Shown here: positions 55,318 through 64,000 of the stretch, piece by piece
How positions within the stretch are numbered: position 1 is the first letter of the stretch
How the letters are laid out: each line of letters opens with the position of its first letter
Source: Methanobrevibacter ruminantium M1
Lineage (GTDB): Archaea; Methanobacteriota; Methanobacteria; Methanobacteriales; Methanobacteriaceae
Length of the DNA: 64,000 nucleotides
Assembly: GCF_000024185.1 (NCBI RefSeq)
Contig: NC_013790.1
Coordinates: 1,883,501-1,947,500 of the forward strand
Reading direction: 5' to 3'
Made by a program: the position numbers and the translations under genes
Notes under the pieces: generated by a model
What the model was told of the DNA's origin: nothing
What the model saw: only the letters and a program-made list of their open reading frames with translations
Database searches by the model: none

Positions 55318-55425
55318 TAAAATTCCTCCTTTCAATTTTTAGGAATTTAATCTTCCATAAATCTCTAGATTTATTCTATTAAATATGATAAATTCTTGAA
55401 TAAATAATTATTAACTATTACTACA

Positions 55426-55482
55426 GTCTTAAGAACCATAACTCATCTAAAGAACCATAACTCGTCTTAAGGACCATAACTA
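55426..55482. repeat. 19-bp repeats in the leader of the eS6 gene
   Basis: The motif G(A/G)ACCATAACT recurs at 55433, 55452 and 55471 with exact 19-base spacing, followed by a GGTCC that can pair with GGACC in the last copy. It lies 110-165 bases before the eS6 start and just behind the aIF5B stop. Confidence 0.7.
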
Positions 55483-55505
55483 TCGATTTAAGGTCCGATT
55501 TCGAT

Positions 55506-57296
55506 TTAATACTCGAAAAGACCTAATTTACCCCAATCACTATCTCGCTTGCGCTTGATTTCAACGATCTCATCTAGGGCTAAAAATTCATCCTCAGTTA
55601 GCTTGTCTTTAAATTCACGTTCTAGGACCTTAAAGTGCTTTTCTGGAATGTCCACATATAATGAGTCTCCCTCTTCAAAGTCCTTACCCGCCACTGCATC
55701 GTTTATGGCCATAGCAACCCTTTGACCTCTTGGCATTGCCTGTAAGGTTTCACCCTTATCTTCCATACTTGCAACAACACCAACATAGTCGCCATTTGCA
55801 TCCATCAATGAATATCCAGTCTTGATTGTACCGGCTTCCACTTCAATACCACATATGGCAGGCTTGCTTTGACGGAATATAAGCTTTGGAAGAATCATGA
55901 TCTTAGCAGGCTTGATGATTGCATCGAGCCATTGCTTTTTCTGAGCTTCCTTACGTTCCTCTATCCAAGCCTCATAATCCTCTGTTATCTGATAGATAAC
56001 ATCGCCGGCAAAGAGCTTTACGCCAGAATTCTTCAGGTCATCCTCAGCCTTTGGATGAACCTTTACATTGAATGCGATTATTACGCCATATTCCTCATTT
56101 TCATCCATTGCGATTGATGCGTTGATGACATCCCTCTTGCTGATGTCTCCGATTTCAGCAGATCTGATTGGCAAGTCCATCTCCTTAAGCAAATGAACAA
56201 CCGCTTCAAGGGAACCTAAGGTATCAGCCTTGACAAGTATTCCCTCATCGTCAGTGTCGACAGTGATGTCTTCCAATTCCTTCAAGAGTTCAGCTTCCAC
56301 ATCCTCCTGGTCGCTTAATACCCTAAGGGGAGAGCCGGAAACAACATCATCAAGGTTTGGAGCTGCAATCTTAATACCTGCAGCTGCAACGACTTCATCG
56401 ACCTTTTTAAACTTGTTTTTGGAATCTCTCATCTCTTCAAGAGGCAAAGGCCTTAAGATAGAACGGATTTTAGTTGTGACAACATTGTTTGCATCCATCA
56501 ATGCAATCTCATCACCATCGCGGATTACTCCGTCATAGATAATGCTGTCAACTGTAATTCCAAGTCCCACTTCTTCCTTAACTTCCAAAACAGTTCCTTT
56601 TGCAGGGGCATCTTCGCTTATTTCCAATTGCTGTGTAAGGTATTGCTGAGCAAGACCAAGCAATAATGCTATAAGCTCAATGACTCCCTCACCTGATTTT
56701 GCACAGATTGGCACAATGGATATCTGGCTTGCAAAGTCAGTTACGTGGTCGAATCTTTCAGATTGGAAACCTTCCTCATGAAGCTTGCCCATAAGCTCAT
56801 AAATCTTCAAGTCCAAATCAGACTTGATTCTTGGAGCCTGTTTATTATAGCTTTCCATAAAGGAAGCTCCTTCATGAGTTTCCCAACCAAAGAGCCTGTC
56901 AATCTTATTTGCAACAACAATGAATGGAGTCTTATACATCTTTAGGATATTGATTGCCTCATATGTTTGAGGCTTGAAGCCCTCATTGATGTCAACAATC
57001 AAAATGGCCAAATCAGCCAATGCTCCTCCTCTCTTACGAAGTGAGGTGAATGCAGCATGTCCAGGAGTATCTACAAAAAACAATCCCGGAATTGTATCTT
57101 TAATTGCTAGTTTTGAAATAAATTCTCCACATATTTCGTTAATTGTATCAATAGGTATTTCAGTAGCTCCAATATGCTGAGTAATACCACCAGCTTCCCT
57201 ATCAGCTACAGTACTACCTCTAATATAATCTAATAATGTGGTCTTACCATGGTCTACATGGCCTAAAACAGATACAATTGGTGATCTAATCTTCAT
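55506..57296 (-). CDS. infB: translation initiation factor aIF5B
   Basis: This GTPase promotes ribosomal subunit joining. G1 [19 protein letters not shown] is at residues 8-26, switch [16 protein letters not shown]3 DTPGHAAF and G4 NKIDR. Domains II-IV follow, with [35 protein letters not shown] and the C-terminal [15 protein letters not shown]. The length of 596 residues is standard for archaea. GGAG precedes the ATG. No intein interrupts the G domain. Confidence 0.97.
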   Translation of the reverse strand: MKIRSPIVSVLGHVDHGKTTLLDYIRGSTVADREAGGITQHIGATEIPIDTINEICGEFISKLAIKDTIPGLFFVDTPGHAAFTSLRKRGGALADLAILIVDINEGFKPQTYEAINILKMYKTPFIVVANKIDRLFGWETHEGASFMESYNKQAPRIKSDLDLKIYELMGKLHEEGFQSERFDHVTDFASQISIVPICAKSGEGVIELIALLLGLAQQYLTQQLEISEDAPAKGTVLEVKEEVGLGITVDSIIYDGVIRDGDEIALMDANNVVTTKIRSILRPLPLEEMRDSKNKFKKVDEVVAAAGIKIAAPNLDDVVSGSPLRVLSDQEDVEAELLKELEDITVDTDDEGILVKADTLGSLEAVVHLLKEMDLPIRSAEIGDISKRDVINASIAMDENEEYGVIIAFNVKVHPKAEDDLKNSGVKLFAGDVIYQITEDYEAWIEERKEAQKKQWLDAIIKPAKIMILPKLIFRQSKPAICGIEVEAGTIKTGYSLMDANGDYVGVVASMEDKGETLQAMPRGQRVAMAINDAVAGKDFEEGDSLYVDIPEKHFKVLEREFKDKLTEDEFLALDEIVEIKRKRDSDWGKLGLFEY

Positions 57297-57378
57297 GTTT
57301 ACTCCTTACTAAAATTGATTTAAAAACAATAATTTAAATTTGAATGAATTTGAATGTCTCTCAAGACAGTCATTATAG

Positions 57379-57500
57379 TATAATTAATTTATTCATAAAT
57401 CCAAGCCCAAAAGACATGAAATGAATATAATTTATTTATTCATAAATCCAAGCCCAAAAGACATGAAATGAATATAATTTATTTATTCATAAATCCAAGC
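57379..57500. repeat. tandem repeat, 47 bp, including the end of ndk
   Basis: Units start at 57379, 57426 and 57473; the third copy contains the last codons (Ala-Trp-Ile-Tyr-Glu region) and stop of ndk. The two outer copies are extra-genic duplicates of TTATTCATAAATCCAAGC plus CCAAAAGACATGAAATGA. Confidence 0.92.
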
Positions 57501-57935
57501 GTTATCAGACATAGAATAATCACAAATTTCTTCTTCATCAAAGAAGAGTGCGATTTCTCTTGCAGCAGATTCAGGTGCGTCGGATGCGTGGATAATGTTT
57601 CTTCCAGTATCCATACCGAAGTCTCCTCTAATGGTGCCGATATCTGCTTCCTTAGGATTAGTTGCTCCTACCATTTTTCTGATTACAGAAATAGCGTCGT
57701 CTCCTTCAATAACCATGGTTAAAGCTGGAGAAGAAGTGATATATTCAACTAAACCGCCAAAGAATGGTTTTTCCTTGTGTTCACCATGATGTTCTTTAGC
57801 TAAATCTTCATCAATTTGTCTTAATTTCATAGCAACGATTTTGAGACCTTTATCTTCAAAACGGCTTAAAATTTGACCCATCAAACGTCTAGATACCGCA
57901 TCAGGTTTCATCATAACAAAGCTTCTTTCAATCAT
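57483..57935 (-). CDS. ndk: nucleoside diphosphate kinase
   Basis: The enzyme equilibrates nucleoside tri- and diphosphates. The catalytic histidine lies in [16 protein letters not shown], and [17 protein letters not shown] and [19 protein letters not shown] are the nucleotide-binding blocks. The length of 150 residues is standard. Its ATG overlaps the eL24 stop by four bases (ATGA), so it is translated in the eL8-eS28-eL24 operon. Its last codons are tandemly duplicated downstream. Confidence 0.97.
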   Translation of the reverse strand: MIERSFVMMKPDAVSRRLMGQILSRFEDKGLKIVAMKLRQIDEDLAKEHHGEHKEKPFFGGLVEYITSSPALTMVIEGDDAISVIRKMVGATNPKEADIGTIRGDFGMDTGRNIIHASDAPESAAREIALFFDEEEICDYSMSDNAWIYE

Positions 57936-58093
57936 TGTTTAACCCATTTTACTTTTCTTGGTACTCTGCCAAGTTTTATCATATTCTTTTCACATTTACT
58001 ACTACAGAAGAAATAGATTGTACCATCTCTTTTCACATACATCTTTCCAGTACCTTCTTCTATTTCTTTACCACAGAATGAACAAGTTCTCAT
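57932..58093 (-). CDS. rpl24e: 50S ribosomal protein eL24
   Basis: The minus strand from ATG 58093 to TGA 57932 encodes 53 residues: [20 protein letters not shown] with the zinc CxxC, then [16 protein letters not shown] with the second pair, ending in a basic PRKVKWVK tail. This is the typical short archaeal L24e. It lies 40 bases behind eS28 and overlaps ndk by four bases. Confidence 0.96.
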   Translation of the reverse strand: MRTCSFCGKEIEEGTGKMYVKRDGTIYFFCSSKCEKNMIKLGRVPRKVKWVKQ

Positions 58094-58133
58094 GTTAAAA
58101 CACCTTCTTAATAAGCATTAATAACTTACGTTA

Positions 58134-58340
58134 TTAAGGAGTTCTAATCTCCTTAGCTTCTCTAATTGTGTCGAGTAACATTAAAATATCGCCTTCACGT
58201 ACAGGGCCCATGATATTTCTTGTTAAAATTCTTCCTTTGTCTCTTCCTTCGAGAATCCTGCATTTTACTTGCATGATTTCTCCAGTCATACCAGTTCTGT
58301 GTAGAACTTCTATAACTTCAGCTGGACTTCCTTCTTCCAT
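58134..58340 (-). CDS. rps28e: 30S ribosomal protein eS28
   Basis: This 68-residue OB-fold protein has the family blocks [40 protein letters not shown] and [25 protein letters not shown] precedes the ATG. It lies 38 bases behind the eL8 gene in the same operon. Confidence 0.97.
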   Translation of the reverse strand: MEEGSPAEVIEVLHRTGMTGEIMQVKCRILEGRDKGRILTRNIMGPVREGDILMLLDTIREAKEIRTP

Positions 58341-58378
58341 ATTATCACCTATTAGTTAAAGATAATAAATCGAAGGAC

Positions 58379-58747
58379 TTATTCTTTAAGTTCTGCTACT
58401 TTTTCAACAACTTCTTCTACTAAGTCAGCAGCGTCTCCAGCATCGACAATACAAGCGGAAGCAGTTCCAACACTTAAACCAGCAGCTGCACCAACTTTAT
58501 CTTTGGTAGCTAAGTATACGTAAGGAATTTCTTTTTCTTCTGCAAGAACAGGAATGTGAGCAACGATTTCAGCAGGATCTACATCTTCTGCGATAACGAC
58601 TAAAGCTGCGTTTCCTCTTTCGATAAATTTGGTTACTTCGTTAGTTCCTTTTGCTACTTTACCAGTATTTTGTGCTACTTCTAAAGCTTCTTCTGCTTTG
58701 TTAGCGATTTCTTCAGGTGTGTCAAATTTTACATAAATGTTTGCCAT
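58379..58747 (-). CDS. rpl7ae: 50S ribosomal protein eL8 (L7Ae), K-turn binding protein
   Basis: L7Ae binds kink-turns in 23S rRNA, RNase P and C/D and H/ACA guide RNAs. The RNA-binding block [20 protein letters not shown] and [14 protein letters not shown] are typical. ATG at 58747 is set by GGAGG; a longer frame to 58792 has no such support. At 122 residues it has the usual size. It is the first gene of the operon eL8-eS28-eL24-ndk and would bind the C/D RNA at 14518-14583. Confidence 0.96.
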   Translation of the reverse strand: MANIYVKFDTPEEIANKAEEALEVAQNTGKVAKGTNEVTKFIERGNAALVVIAEDVDPAEIVAHIPVLAEEKEIPYVYLATKDKVGAAAGLSVGTASACIVDAGDAADLVEEVVEKVAELKE

Positions 58748-59545
58748 ATAATTTACCTCCTTTTTCATCTGGCTTTTGCCATCCATCGGCAAATATTATA
58801 ACTGTATAAGTTATGAATTTAATTTGTTAATAAAATACAATTATAATAATTAAAACAGTAATTGTTAATTTTAAAATAAAATTACCTTAAGCGTAGAAAT
58901 AAGATTCCTTAGCTTAAAAATATAAATTCATATATTCAAGATAGAACAAATAAAATTTATTATTTTAATAATTAAAGCAATTACAGCAAAAAAATCCAGT
59001 AAAAAATAATCAAAATAAAATAATCAAAATATACAATAATTATAAAATAATGAAATATTCTCATTAATTATAGATAAAACTTATTTAAGATATTGGATTT
59101 TTAAAAAATTATAAGAAATTAATTATAATCATTTAAATCAAATAAATAAGAATCTCATAAAAAATTGCAATAAAATATTCAATTATAATCACAGATTTAA
59201 AGTTTTAATCTATAACTCTAAATATTATATCCATATCACTAAATAATAAAGCCTAAAGCAAATTTAAAAAAGATATTTGTTTTAGTTTAATATTTTCAAT
59301 GAATATTATTAGTTTAAGTAAAATTAGCTAATAATATAAAATTTTTCAATTTAGTATTAATGAAATAAATTCTAGAGAACTAGACATTATATTGTTTTGT
59401 TTATTATAGTATATAAATGTTGCCAAGAAAACTAGTTTTTAAAATTAAAAAACTAATGATTAAAGATCAAAGAGCATACAGCCTGAGAAATTAAATCAAT
59501 AAAAATAGTCTGATTAAAAAAAATAAAAAAATAAAAAAAAGAATT
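58748..59545. other. about 800 bases of AT-rich intergenic DNA
   Basis: No gene or RNA can be supported. The promoter of the eL8 operon should lie at 58760-58900. A block at about 59400-59520 is slightly richer in GC and contains two CTGA, but it lacks proper C boxes. Confidence 0.4.
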
Positions 59546-59595
59546 AAAAATTATCAAAAAGATAATTTTTAAAAAGTATTGCTCTAAAGAGCAAT
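59546..59595 (-). terminator. double hairpin downstream of the histone gene
   Basis: Arms AAAAATTATC and GATAATTTTT (59546-59570) with an A5/T5 loop, and ATTGCTCT and AGAGCAAT (59578-59595) with a 2-base loop, stand in tandem about 85 bases beyond the histone stop. Both are perfect, with T-rich sequence around them. Confidence 0.6.
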
Positions 59596-59680
59596 GTTTT
59601 ATTCTCTATATTCCGAATAAGATAAGATAAAAGTAAAAACTTAAATCAGATCTTTACAAAAAAAAACTTAAGTAGAAAAT

Positions 59681-59878
59681 CTATTTAATAGCTAATTTGA
59701 TGTCTTCAGCTTTTACAGTTTTTCTACCAGCGTGGCGTGCGAAGTTAACTGCTTTTTGAGCAATTTCGTTACCGTATTCTTCAATTGCTTCAGCTAATTC
59801 TTCTTTAGCTGCGTCAGCTACTCTTTCAGCACCAGCGTTTTTTAATATTCTTCCTATAGGAGCGATTGGTAATTCCAT
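59681..59878 (-). CDS. archaeal histone (HMf type)
   Basis: This single histone fold of 65 residues has [20 protein letters not shown], then [20 protein letters not shown] and the loop-2 [17 protein letters not shown]. It wraps DNA as dimers and longer stacks. ATG at 59878 is set by GAGGTG; the GTG at 59887 lies inside that site. The fold has no tails. It is monocistronic with long non-coding flanks on both sides. Confidence 0.97.
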   Translation of the reverse strand: MELPIAPIGRILKNAGAERVADAAKEELAEAIEEYGNEIAQKAVNFARHAGRKTVKAEDIKLAIK

Positions 59879-59921
59879 ATTTAACACCTCAAATTTTTAT
59901 AATAATAATTGTATATTTTTT

Positions 59922-59937
59922 AATATATAAATATATC
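59922..59937 (-). promoter_or_regulatory. TATA box of the histone gene
   Basis: On the minus strand CGATATATTTATATATTA lies 45-60 bases before the ATG, preceded by AACC as a possible BRE. It is the best promoter candidate in the flank. Confidence 0.5.
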
Positions 59938-60540
59938 GGTTAAAATGCTTAAAATTTGATATTATATACACTATACTTATAATAGTTTATAAAATTAGTA
60001 AACAATTTTTCAAATCAAATCTTAACAAAAAATATAAAAAATATCCAAATTTCATAAAAAATTATTTTATCAAATTAAAAAATATTGAAAAATATAAAAA
60101 AAATAAAAGATTAAAAGAAAAATATCGAAAATATTACAAAAACAACTAATTAAAAAAGGTTTTGATAATCACGAACATTTAAAAAATTTTATAAAACAGA
60201 GCTTTAGAACCCATAGAAAAGAGTTTAACGAATAATTATAAGTTTATAATAAAAACCAACCTTAAAATAAACACATATGATTAAATAAATAGCAATAAAT
60301 AATTGAAAATCATAAAAATTAACTAATTTGTAATGAATAAAACAAATAAAAATTAATAATTATTTAAAATAAAAATCAAAAAATTATTAAAAAAATCAGA
60401 TAAAAATAAGCATAAAATCATAAAATAAATAAAAATTAATTAATTAAAATAAGTTTTAATTTCAATGATTTTAATTTAAAAAAAAAATTAAATTTTAAAT
60501 ATAAAAAAATGTAAAAAAAGAATAAAATTTAACAGATAAA
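59938..60540. other. about 600 bases of AT-rich intergenic DNA
   Basis: No gene, repeat or hairpin beyond the background is visible between the histone promoter and the thrC terminator. Confidence 0.4.
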
Positions 60541-60623
60541 GAAAAAAAAGAGTCGGGACTACTCCCAACTAGAGATAAAAATTTTGGTCCAGCTTTTGCG
60601 ACCCGAAGGGTCGGAAAAGGTGG
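60541..60623 (-). terminator. 3'-end hairpin element, copy D (threonine synthase)
   Basis: In gene direction hairpin 1 (60623 to 60589) begins one base behind the thrC stop: outer arms CCAcCTTTT/AAAAGcTGG, inner stem CGACCC-TTC-GGGTCG. GACCAAAATTTTTATCTC follows, then hairpin 2 GTTGGGA/TCCCGAC (60569-60552) and eight T. The inner stem differs from copy C at several positions but remains fully paired. Confidence 0.9.
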
Positions 60624-60624
60624 G

Positions 60625-61821
60625 CTATTTATTAAGCAAAATCTCCTTAATCTTATCAATGTCTGCATCCACTTGAACAGGATCAACACATGCATCGATT
60701 GCAGTGTTAGGGTCTTTAAGCAAGTGTCCGGTTACGACACATACAACTCTTTCTCCCTTATCGACATCTCCTTGTTCAACTAGCTTTTTAAGACCTGCAA
60801 TGGAAGCAGCAGAAGCAGGTTCCACACCTACGCCTTCAGTCCTTGCAAGCAATTTCTGTGCAGCCAAGATTTCTTCATCAGTTACGGTTTCAGCCATACC
60901 ATTGGAATCATAGATTGCTCTTAAAGCCTTAACAGCACTTACAGGAGCTCCAATACGGATAGCAGTTGCAATGGTTTCAGGGTTTTCAACAGGAACCATA
61001 TCCATAGTATTATCCCTATAAGCGTTAGCAATAGGACAAGCTCCTTCAGCTTGAATACCAGTCATCATTGGAACGTCATCCATGAATCCTGCATTATGGA
61101 ATTCGGTTATTCCTTTCCAGATAGCTGAAATGTTTCCTGCATTTCCAACAGGCAATACAATCCTATCAGGAGATTCCCAACCTAAATCATGTACGATTTC
61201 ATAACCGATGGTCTTTTGACCTTCTAATCTGAATGGGTTGATTGAATTGAGTAAGTATAAGTATTTTTCACGGGCAAGCTGAGTCATAGCTTCCAAAGCC
61301 TCATCAAAGTTTCCATTGATAGAGAACACTTCTGCACCGTGGAACATAGCCTGTGCCAATTTACCAAGAGCCACTTTACCTGCAGGTAAAAATACAGCAC
61401 ATCTAAGTCCCGCTCTTGCAGCATAAGCAGCAAGGGAAGCTGAGGTGTTTCCAGTGGAAGCGCAACCTACAGTATCCACACCAAGCATCATTGCTTTAGT
61501 CATACCGATAGTCATTCCTCTGTCCTTAAAACTGCCGGTAGGGTTGGATCCTTCCACTTTAACATATAAGTCAATGCCAAGTTCCTTGCCTAATTTTTCA
61601 CATCTGCAGAATGGAGTTCCTCCTTCATCTAAGGAAACCCTTTTATCTGCATCAACAGGCAAGCATTCTTTATATTTCCATAAGTTATCTCTTCTGCCTT
61701 CAAAGGTGGATTTAGGAACATCGACTTCCATTTCCACTTCTAAAACAGACCCGCATTTTTTACAGTTGTAGATAACTTCATCATCTTCGTATTCTTCTCC
61801 ACAAGACACACATCTAATCAT
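60625..61821 (-). CDS. thrC: threonine synthase
   Basis: This PLP enzyme makes threonine from O-phosphohomoserine. An N-terminal zinc ribbon (C4, C7, C20, C23) precedes the fold. The PLP lysine is K99 in NPTGSFKDRGM, and the phosphate-binding loop is PVGNAGNISA. The length of 398 residues is typical of the archaeal type. GTGAT precedes the ATG. A structured 3'-end element follows directly, and three hairpin-containing repeats lie upstream. Confidence 0.95.
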   Translation of the reverse strand: MIRCVSCGEEYEDDEVIYNCKKCGSVLEVEMEVDVPKSTFEGRRDNLWKYKECLPVDADKRVSLDEGGTPFCRCEKLGKELGIDLYVKVEGSNPTGSFKDRGMTIGMTKAMMLGVDTVGCASTGNTSASLAAYAARAGLRCAVFLPAGKVALGKLAQAMFHGAEVFSINGNFDEALEAMTQLAREKYLYLLNSINPFRLEGQKTIGYEIVHDLGWESPDRIVLPVGNAGNISAIWKGITEFHNAGFMDDVPMMTGIQAEGACPIANAYRDNTMDMVPVENPETIATAIRIGAPVSAVKALRAIYDSNGMAETVTDEEILAAQKLLARTEGVGVEPASAASIAGLKKLVEQGDVDKGERVVCVVTGHLLKDPNTAIDACVDPVQVDADIDKIKEILLNK

Positions 61822-61940
61822 GTTATCACATAAATTAATTCTTTAATCTAATCTTTTAAATTAATATAAAATTATAGTAAGTTGAAATTATAATATTAAT
61901 ATACATTATATAGATATATTTATTATAGTATAAAAACTTA

Positions 61941-62096
61941 TATTAAATTTTTACAAAATTTCCCACATTTGTAAATTTAATTGAAAAAAATATATTAAAT
62001 TTTTACAAAATTTCCCACATTTGTAAATTTAATTGAAAAAAATATATTAAATTTTTACAAAATTTCCCACATTTGTAAATTTAATTGAAAAAAAAA
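61941..62096. repeat. tandem repeat, 52 bp, three identical hairpin-forming copies
   Basis: Units start at 61941, 61993 and 62045. Each contains TTTTTACAAA, TTTCCCACA and TTTGTAAATTT, so every copy can fold (TACAAA/TTTGTA). They stand between the SpoIIM-family gene and thrC, 120-275 bases upstream of the thrC start. The rest of the gap (61822-61940) holds the likely thrC promoter with TATA-like TATATAGATATATT. Confidence 0.92.
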
Positions 62097-62125
62097 GTAG
62101 AAAAGGATAAAATTATAAAAGAATA

Positions 62126-62827
62126 TTAAATCAGGCTTATCCCAAACAAGGAGCAAATCCAATATGCAAAAGGAATGGTAATATTTGCCTCAATGAATGC
62201 TGCAATTATAAGAAGAATTACAGATACGCAAAGCAATATAAAAGATTCCTTAATTCTATGACCATGCTTTTTAAAAGAGGATTTAAATCTTTGTCCCACA
62301 GTTATTTTAGCATCGCTAAAGTAAGGATCAAATATATCAGTATAGGAGTAATCAGGATATATCACATTATACAAGAAGTTCAGCACAAATGATAGAATCA
62401 CAAATCCTCCTGTTGTTGCAATAATGATTGCTGAAATCTCAAATATTCCATGAGGAAGAGTTAAAAGAACATAGCGTGTCAATTCAAAGTTTGCACCATA
62501 AAATCCAATAAATAATCCATTGTTTGCTAAAACGACAATTCCTAAAATAGCCCCAAGGGCAGATAATGCATATAGAATTATAGCCACTTCAACATTATTT
62601 GCAAATAGGGACTTTGTTGATAAAGTCACAGTTCCATTTCTAATGTTTTCCTCAAAGGTATCAACCATAGGCTGAATGTATGGAGTTATCTGATCTGAAT
62701 AGAAATATCCTACAAACATAGGAATAATGAAAATAAGAGCAGAAACGATTAAAAAGTATTTATTATGAGCAAATGCTAGTTTAATCTCCTCTTTAATCTT
62801 ATTCTTGTAATATTTAAAGTCTTCCAT
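62126..62827 (-). CDS. SpoIIM (DUF95) family membrane protein
   Basis: This 233-residue protein has about five hydrophobic helices. The family motif NNGLFIGFYGANF and the hallmark LPHGIFEISAIIIA near residue 138 identify the SpoIIM/DUF95 family. In non-sporulating organisms its role is unknown; relatives are linked to membrane remodelling. The start ATG has only GGAT upstream. It lies downstream of trpS by 136 bases. Confidence 0.88.
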   Translation of the reverse strand: MEDFKYYKNKIKEEIKLAFAHNKYFLIVSALIFIIPMFVGYFYSDQITPYIQPMVDTFEENIRNGTVTLSTKSLFANNVEVAIILYALSALGAILGIVVLANNGLFIGFYGANFELTRYVLLTLPHGIFEISAIIIATTGGFVILSFVLNFLYNVIYPDYSYTDIFDPYFSDAKITVGQRFKSSFKKHGHRIKESFILLCVSVILLIIAAFIEANITIPFAYWICSLFGISLI

Positions 62828-62963
62828 CTAATCCAACCCATATAACTAAAATATCAATATTAAAAATATCTTAAATTAAAAAAAAATCAACAAATGTTCT
62901 AAATTCGAAATAAGAATTAGGATTGATAAAAATCAATCCAATAAAATTCCATTAATTAAGCCA

Positions 62964-64000
62964 TTAATCCAATAGAGATTCAGCAATATCTAAAGACTCT
63001 TCTTGTTTAACCTTCAAGTCTTCAAAGAAGTCTTTCATAAGCTCTGCTGTATGAACCTTACAATGTCCACACATCAATTCTCCATTTATGCATTCTTCCC
63101 TAATCTTATCCAACTCCTTATCATCATCAATCAGATGATAGACAAGCATCTCATAGATAACACATTCATCAGGCCTTCCGCCTAATTCCTTCTGTTCATC
63201 AAGTGTCTCTCTTCCTCCGGTCTTAGAAGATTTGACCTTTTTCTCTGCCTGCTTTGGAGTTTCATTCAAGTAAATTGCAGTATTCGGCTTGCTGCTTGAC
63301 ATCTTATCTCCTGTAAGGCCAGTTAGGAACCTGTGATAAGTGGAAGCTGGAGCTAAAAATCCATATTCCTCATTCATCTTAGCAGCAATGTCCCTTGTAA
63401 GCCTAAGATGAGGATCCTGGTCAACACCTACAGGTACAACAACCTGCTTAGGACCTCCAAACTCTTCAGTCTGAGGAAGCAAAATGTCTGCAACCTGCAC
63501 TAAAGGAACATATAAGTGTGCAATGTTTGTGCTTTCATTAAATCCATAGATGGCATGCATATTATTGAAATTAACCTTTTTAGCCAACTTAAATGTCAAG
63601 TCATTCAATGTCTTGTTTTGTGACTGTAGATAGACATTCACATTATCTGCAGTCAAGTCAAGGCCCAATGCAATGTAATTTTTTAAATATTCATTTATTG
63701 CAATGTCCTTTGCCTGATTGAAGCTTATTCCCCTTGCAGCATATGATTCCATATCTGCAATTGATAAGGATAAGCTTGCTCCTTTTTTAAAATACCAATT
63801 GAGCTGGTCTATAACCATCTTATGACCTATATGCATTTGGCCACTTGGCATCATACCAGTCATAACTGCAAAATCCTTGCCTCCATTGATTAAAGGAACT
63901 AACTTGTCAAAATCACGATGTCCAAAGATAACTCCCCTTTTCATAAGCCTTGCAGGATCTTCAATGCTATCCAAAACTTCTTCAAATTTTTTTATACCGA
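62964..64000 (-). CDS. trpS: tryptophanyl-tRNA synthetase (5' end outside the window)
   Basis: This class I synthetase charges tRNA-Trp. The ATP motifs are MHIGHK (HIGH) and GDKMSSSKPNT (KMSKS type). FGHRDFDKLVPLI and PASTYHRFLTGLTG are archaeal/eukaryal TrpRS blocks. The frame stays open to the window edge (GIKKFEEVLDSIEDP), and homologs have further N-terminal residues. The TTG at 63974 is therefore not the start, and the gene continues beyond 64000. The C-terminal cysteines and HCKVHTAELM are as in relatives. Confidence 0.94.
   Translation of the reverse strand, partial: GIKKFEEVLDSIEDPARLMKRGVIFGHRDFDKLVPLINGGKDFAVMTGMMPSGQMHIGHKMVIDQLNWYFKKGASLSLSIADMESYAARGISFNQAKDIAINEYLKNYIALGLDLTADNVNVYLQSQNKTLNDLTFKLAKKVNFNNMHAIYGFNESTNIAHLYVPLVQVADILLPQTEEFGGPKQVVVPVGVDQDPHLRLTRDIAAKMNEEYGFLAPASTYHRFLTGLTGDKMSSSKPNTAIYLNETPKQAEKKVKSSKTGGRETLDEQKELGGRPDECVIYEMLVYHLIDDDKELDKIREECINGELMCGHCKVHTAELMKDFFEDLKVKQEESLDIAESLLD

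Noticed and set aside
59440-59520. Second C/D box sRNA candidate (two CTGA boxes)
   Set aside because: There is no RTGATGA at the required positions; AATGATT is too far from consensus and C' is missing.

Overview
The window is a stretch of chromosome from an AT-rich methanogenic archaeon, most likely a Methanobrevibacter (Methanobacteriales). Supporting genes are an HMf-type histone, the proteasome ATPase PAN, aIF2-gamma and aIF5B, Rpo7/Spt4 and archaeal ribosomal proteins. An F420-NADP reductase, a CfbC-like F430 enzyme, two geranylgeranyl-reductase-type flavoproteins and a beta-helix adhesin-like surface protein point the same way. The tRNA has no encoded CCA, and start sites follow the Shine-Dalgarno core GGAGGTGAT. 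Almost all genes lie on the minus strand. I see no rRNA operon, CRISPR array, prophage or intact insertion sequence.

Layout. 0-2.5 kb holds a plus-strand MacB-like ABC exporter pair whose permease has a 1-nt frameshift at its very end. 2.5-9.4 kb holds a MATE exporter with an upstream operator-like repeat array, a tRNA G10 methyltransferase, a geranylgeranyl-reductase-type flavoprotein, a PH-domain membrane protein with a very long Asn/Tyr/Arg tail and a small monooxygenase-fold protein. 9.6-14.2 kb holds an F420-NADP reductase next to a secondary-alcohol dehydrogenase, then two tandem FilR1-like regulators. At 14.5 kb there is a C/D box guide RNA. 14.8-23.4 kb holds PAN, MBF1, a DUF356 protein, a two-gene operon of membrane-anchored ectodomain proteins (one POTRA-like, one with an extracellular zinc ribbon), a radical SAM/SPASM enzyme with a small four-cysteine protein, and an ADP-ribosylglycohydrolase.

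23.7-29.5 kb is a glycan module: a Wzm/Wzt-type ABC exporter whose ATPase carries an unusual N-terminal Ig-like domain, a GT2 glycosyltransferase, a sugar-nucleotide epimerase, a coiled-coil protein and GalU. GalE (41 kb) and a hexapeptide acyltransferase (44 kb) probably serve the same cell-surface pathways. 29.7-48.3 kb is mixed: tRNA-Leu(GAG), DUF371, DUF1848 and DUF123 proteins, an adhesin-like protein, CfbC, a U32 peptidase, PurF, an acidic coiled-coil protein, GalE, a ferredoxin plus geranylgeranyl reductase pair, a PP-loop ATPase and ArgH. 48.8-58.7 kb is the information-processing core: eS31, eS24, dephospho-CoA kinase, Spt4, Rpo7, a PIN protein, aIF2-gamma, eS6, aIF5B, Ndk, eL24, eS28 and eL8. 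The end holds a histone, threonine synthase, a SpoIIM-family protein and a 5'-truncated tryptophanyl-tRNA synthetase.

Three features stand out beyond the genes. First, a 12/12-nt double-guide C/D box sRNA at 14518-14583. Second, a family of structured 3'-end elements placed directly behind stop codons, with covarying stems. Third, many 19-62 bp tandem duplications between genes, two of which include the last codons of the preceding gene (ndk, argH). Four short or mis-started genes were settled from the DNA: eS31, eL24, the 54-aa ferredoxin, and eS6 with a TTG start.
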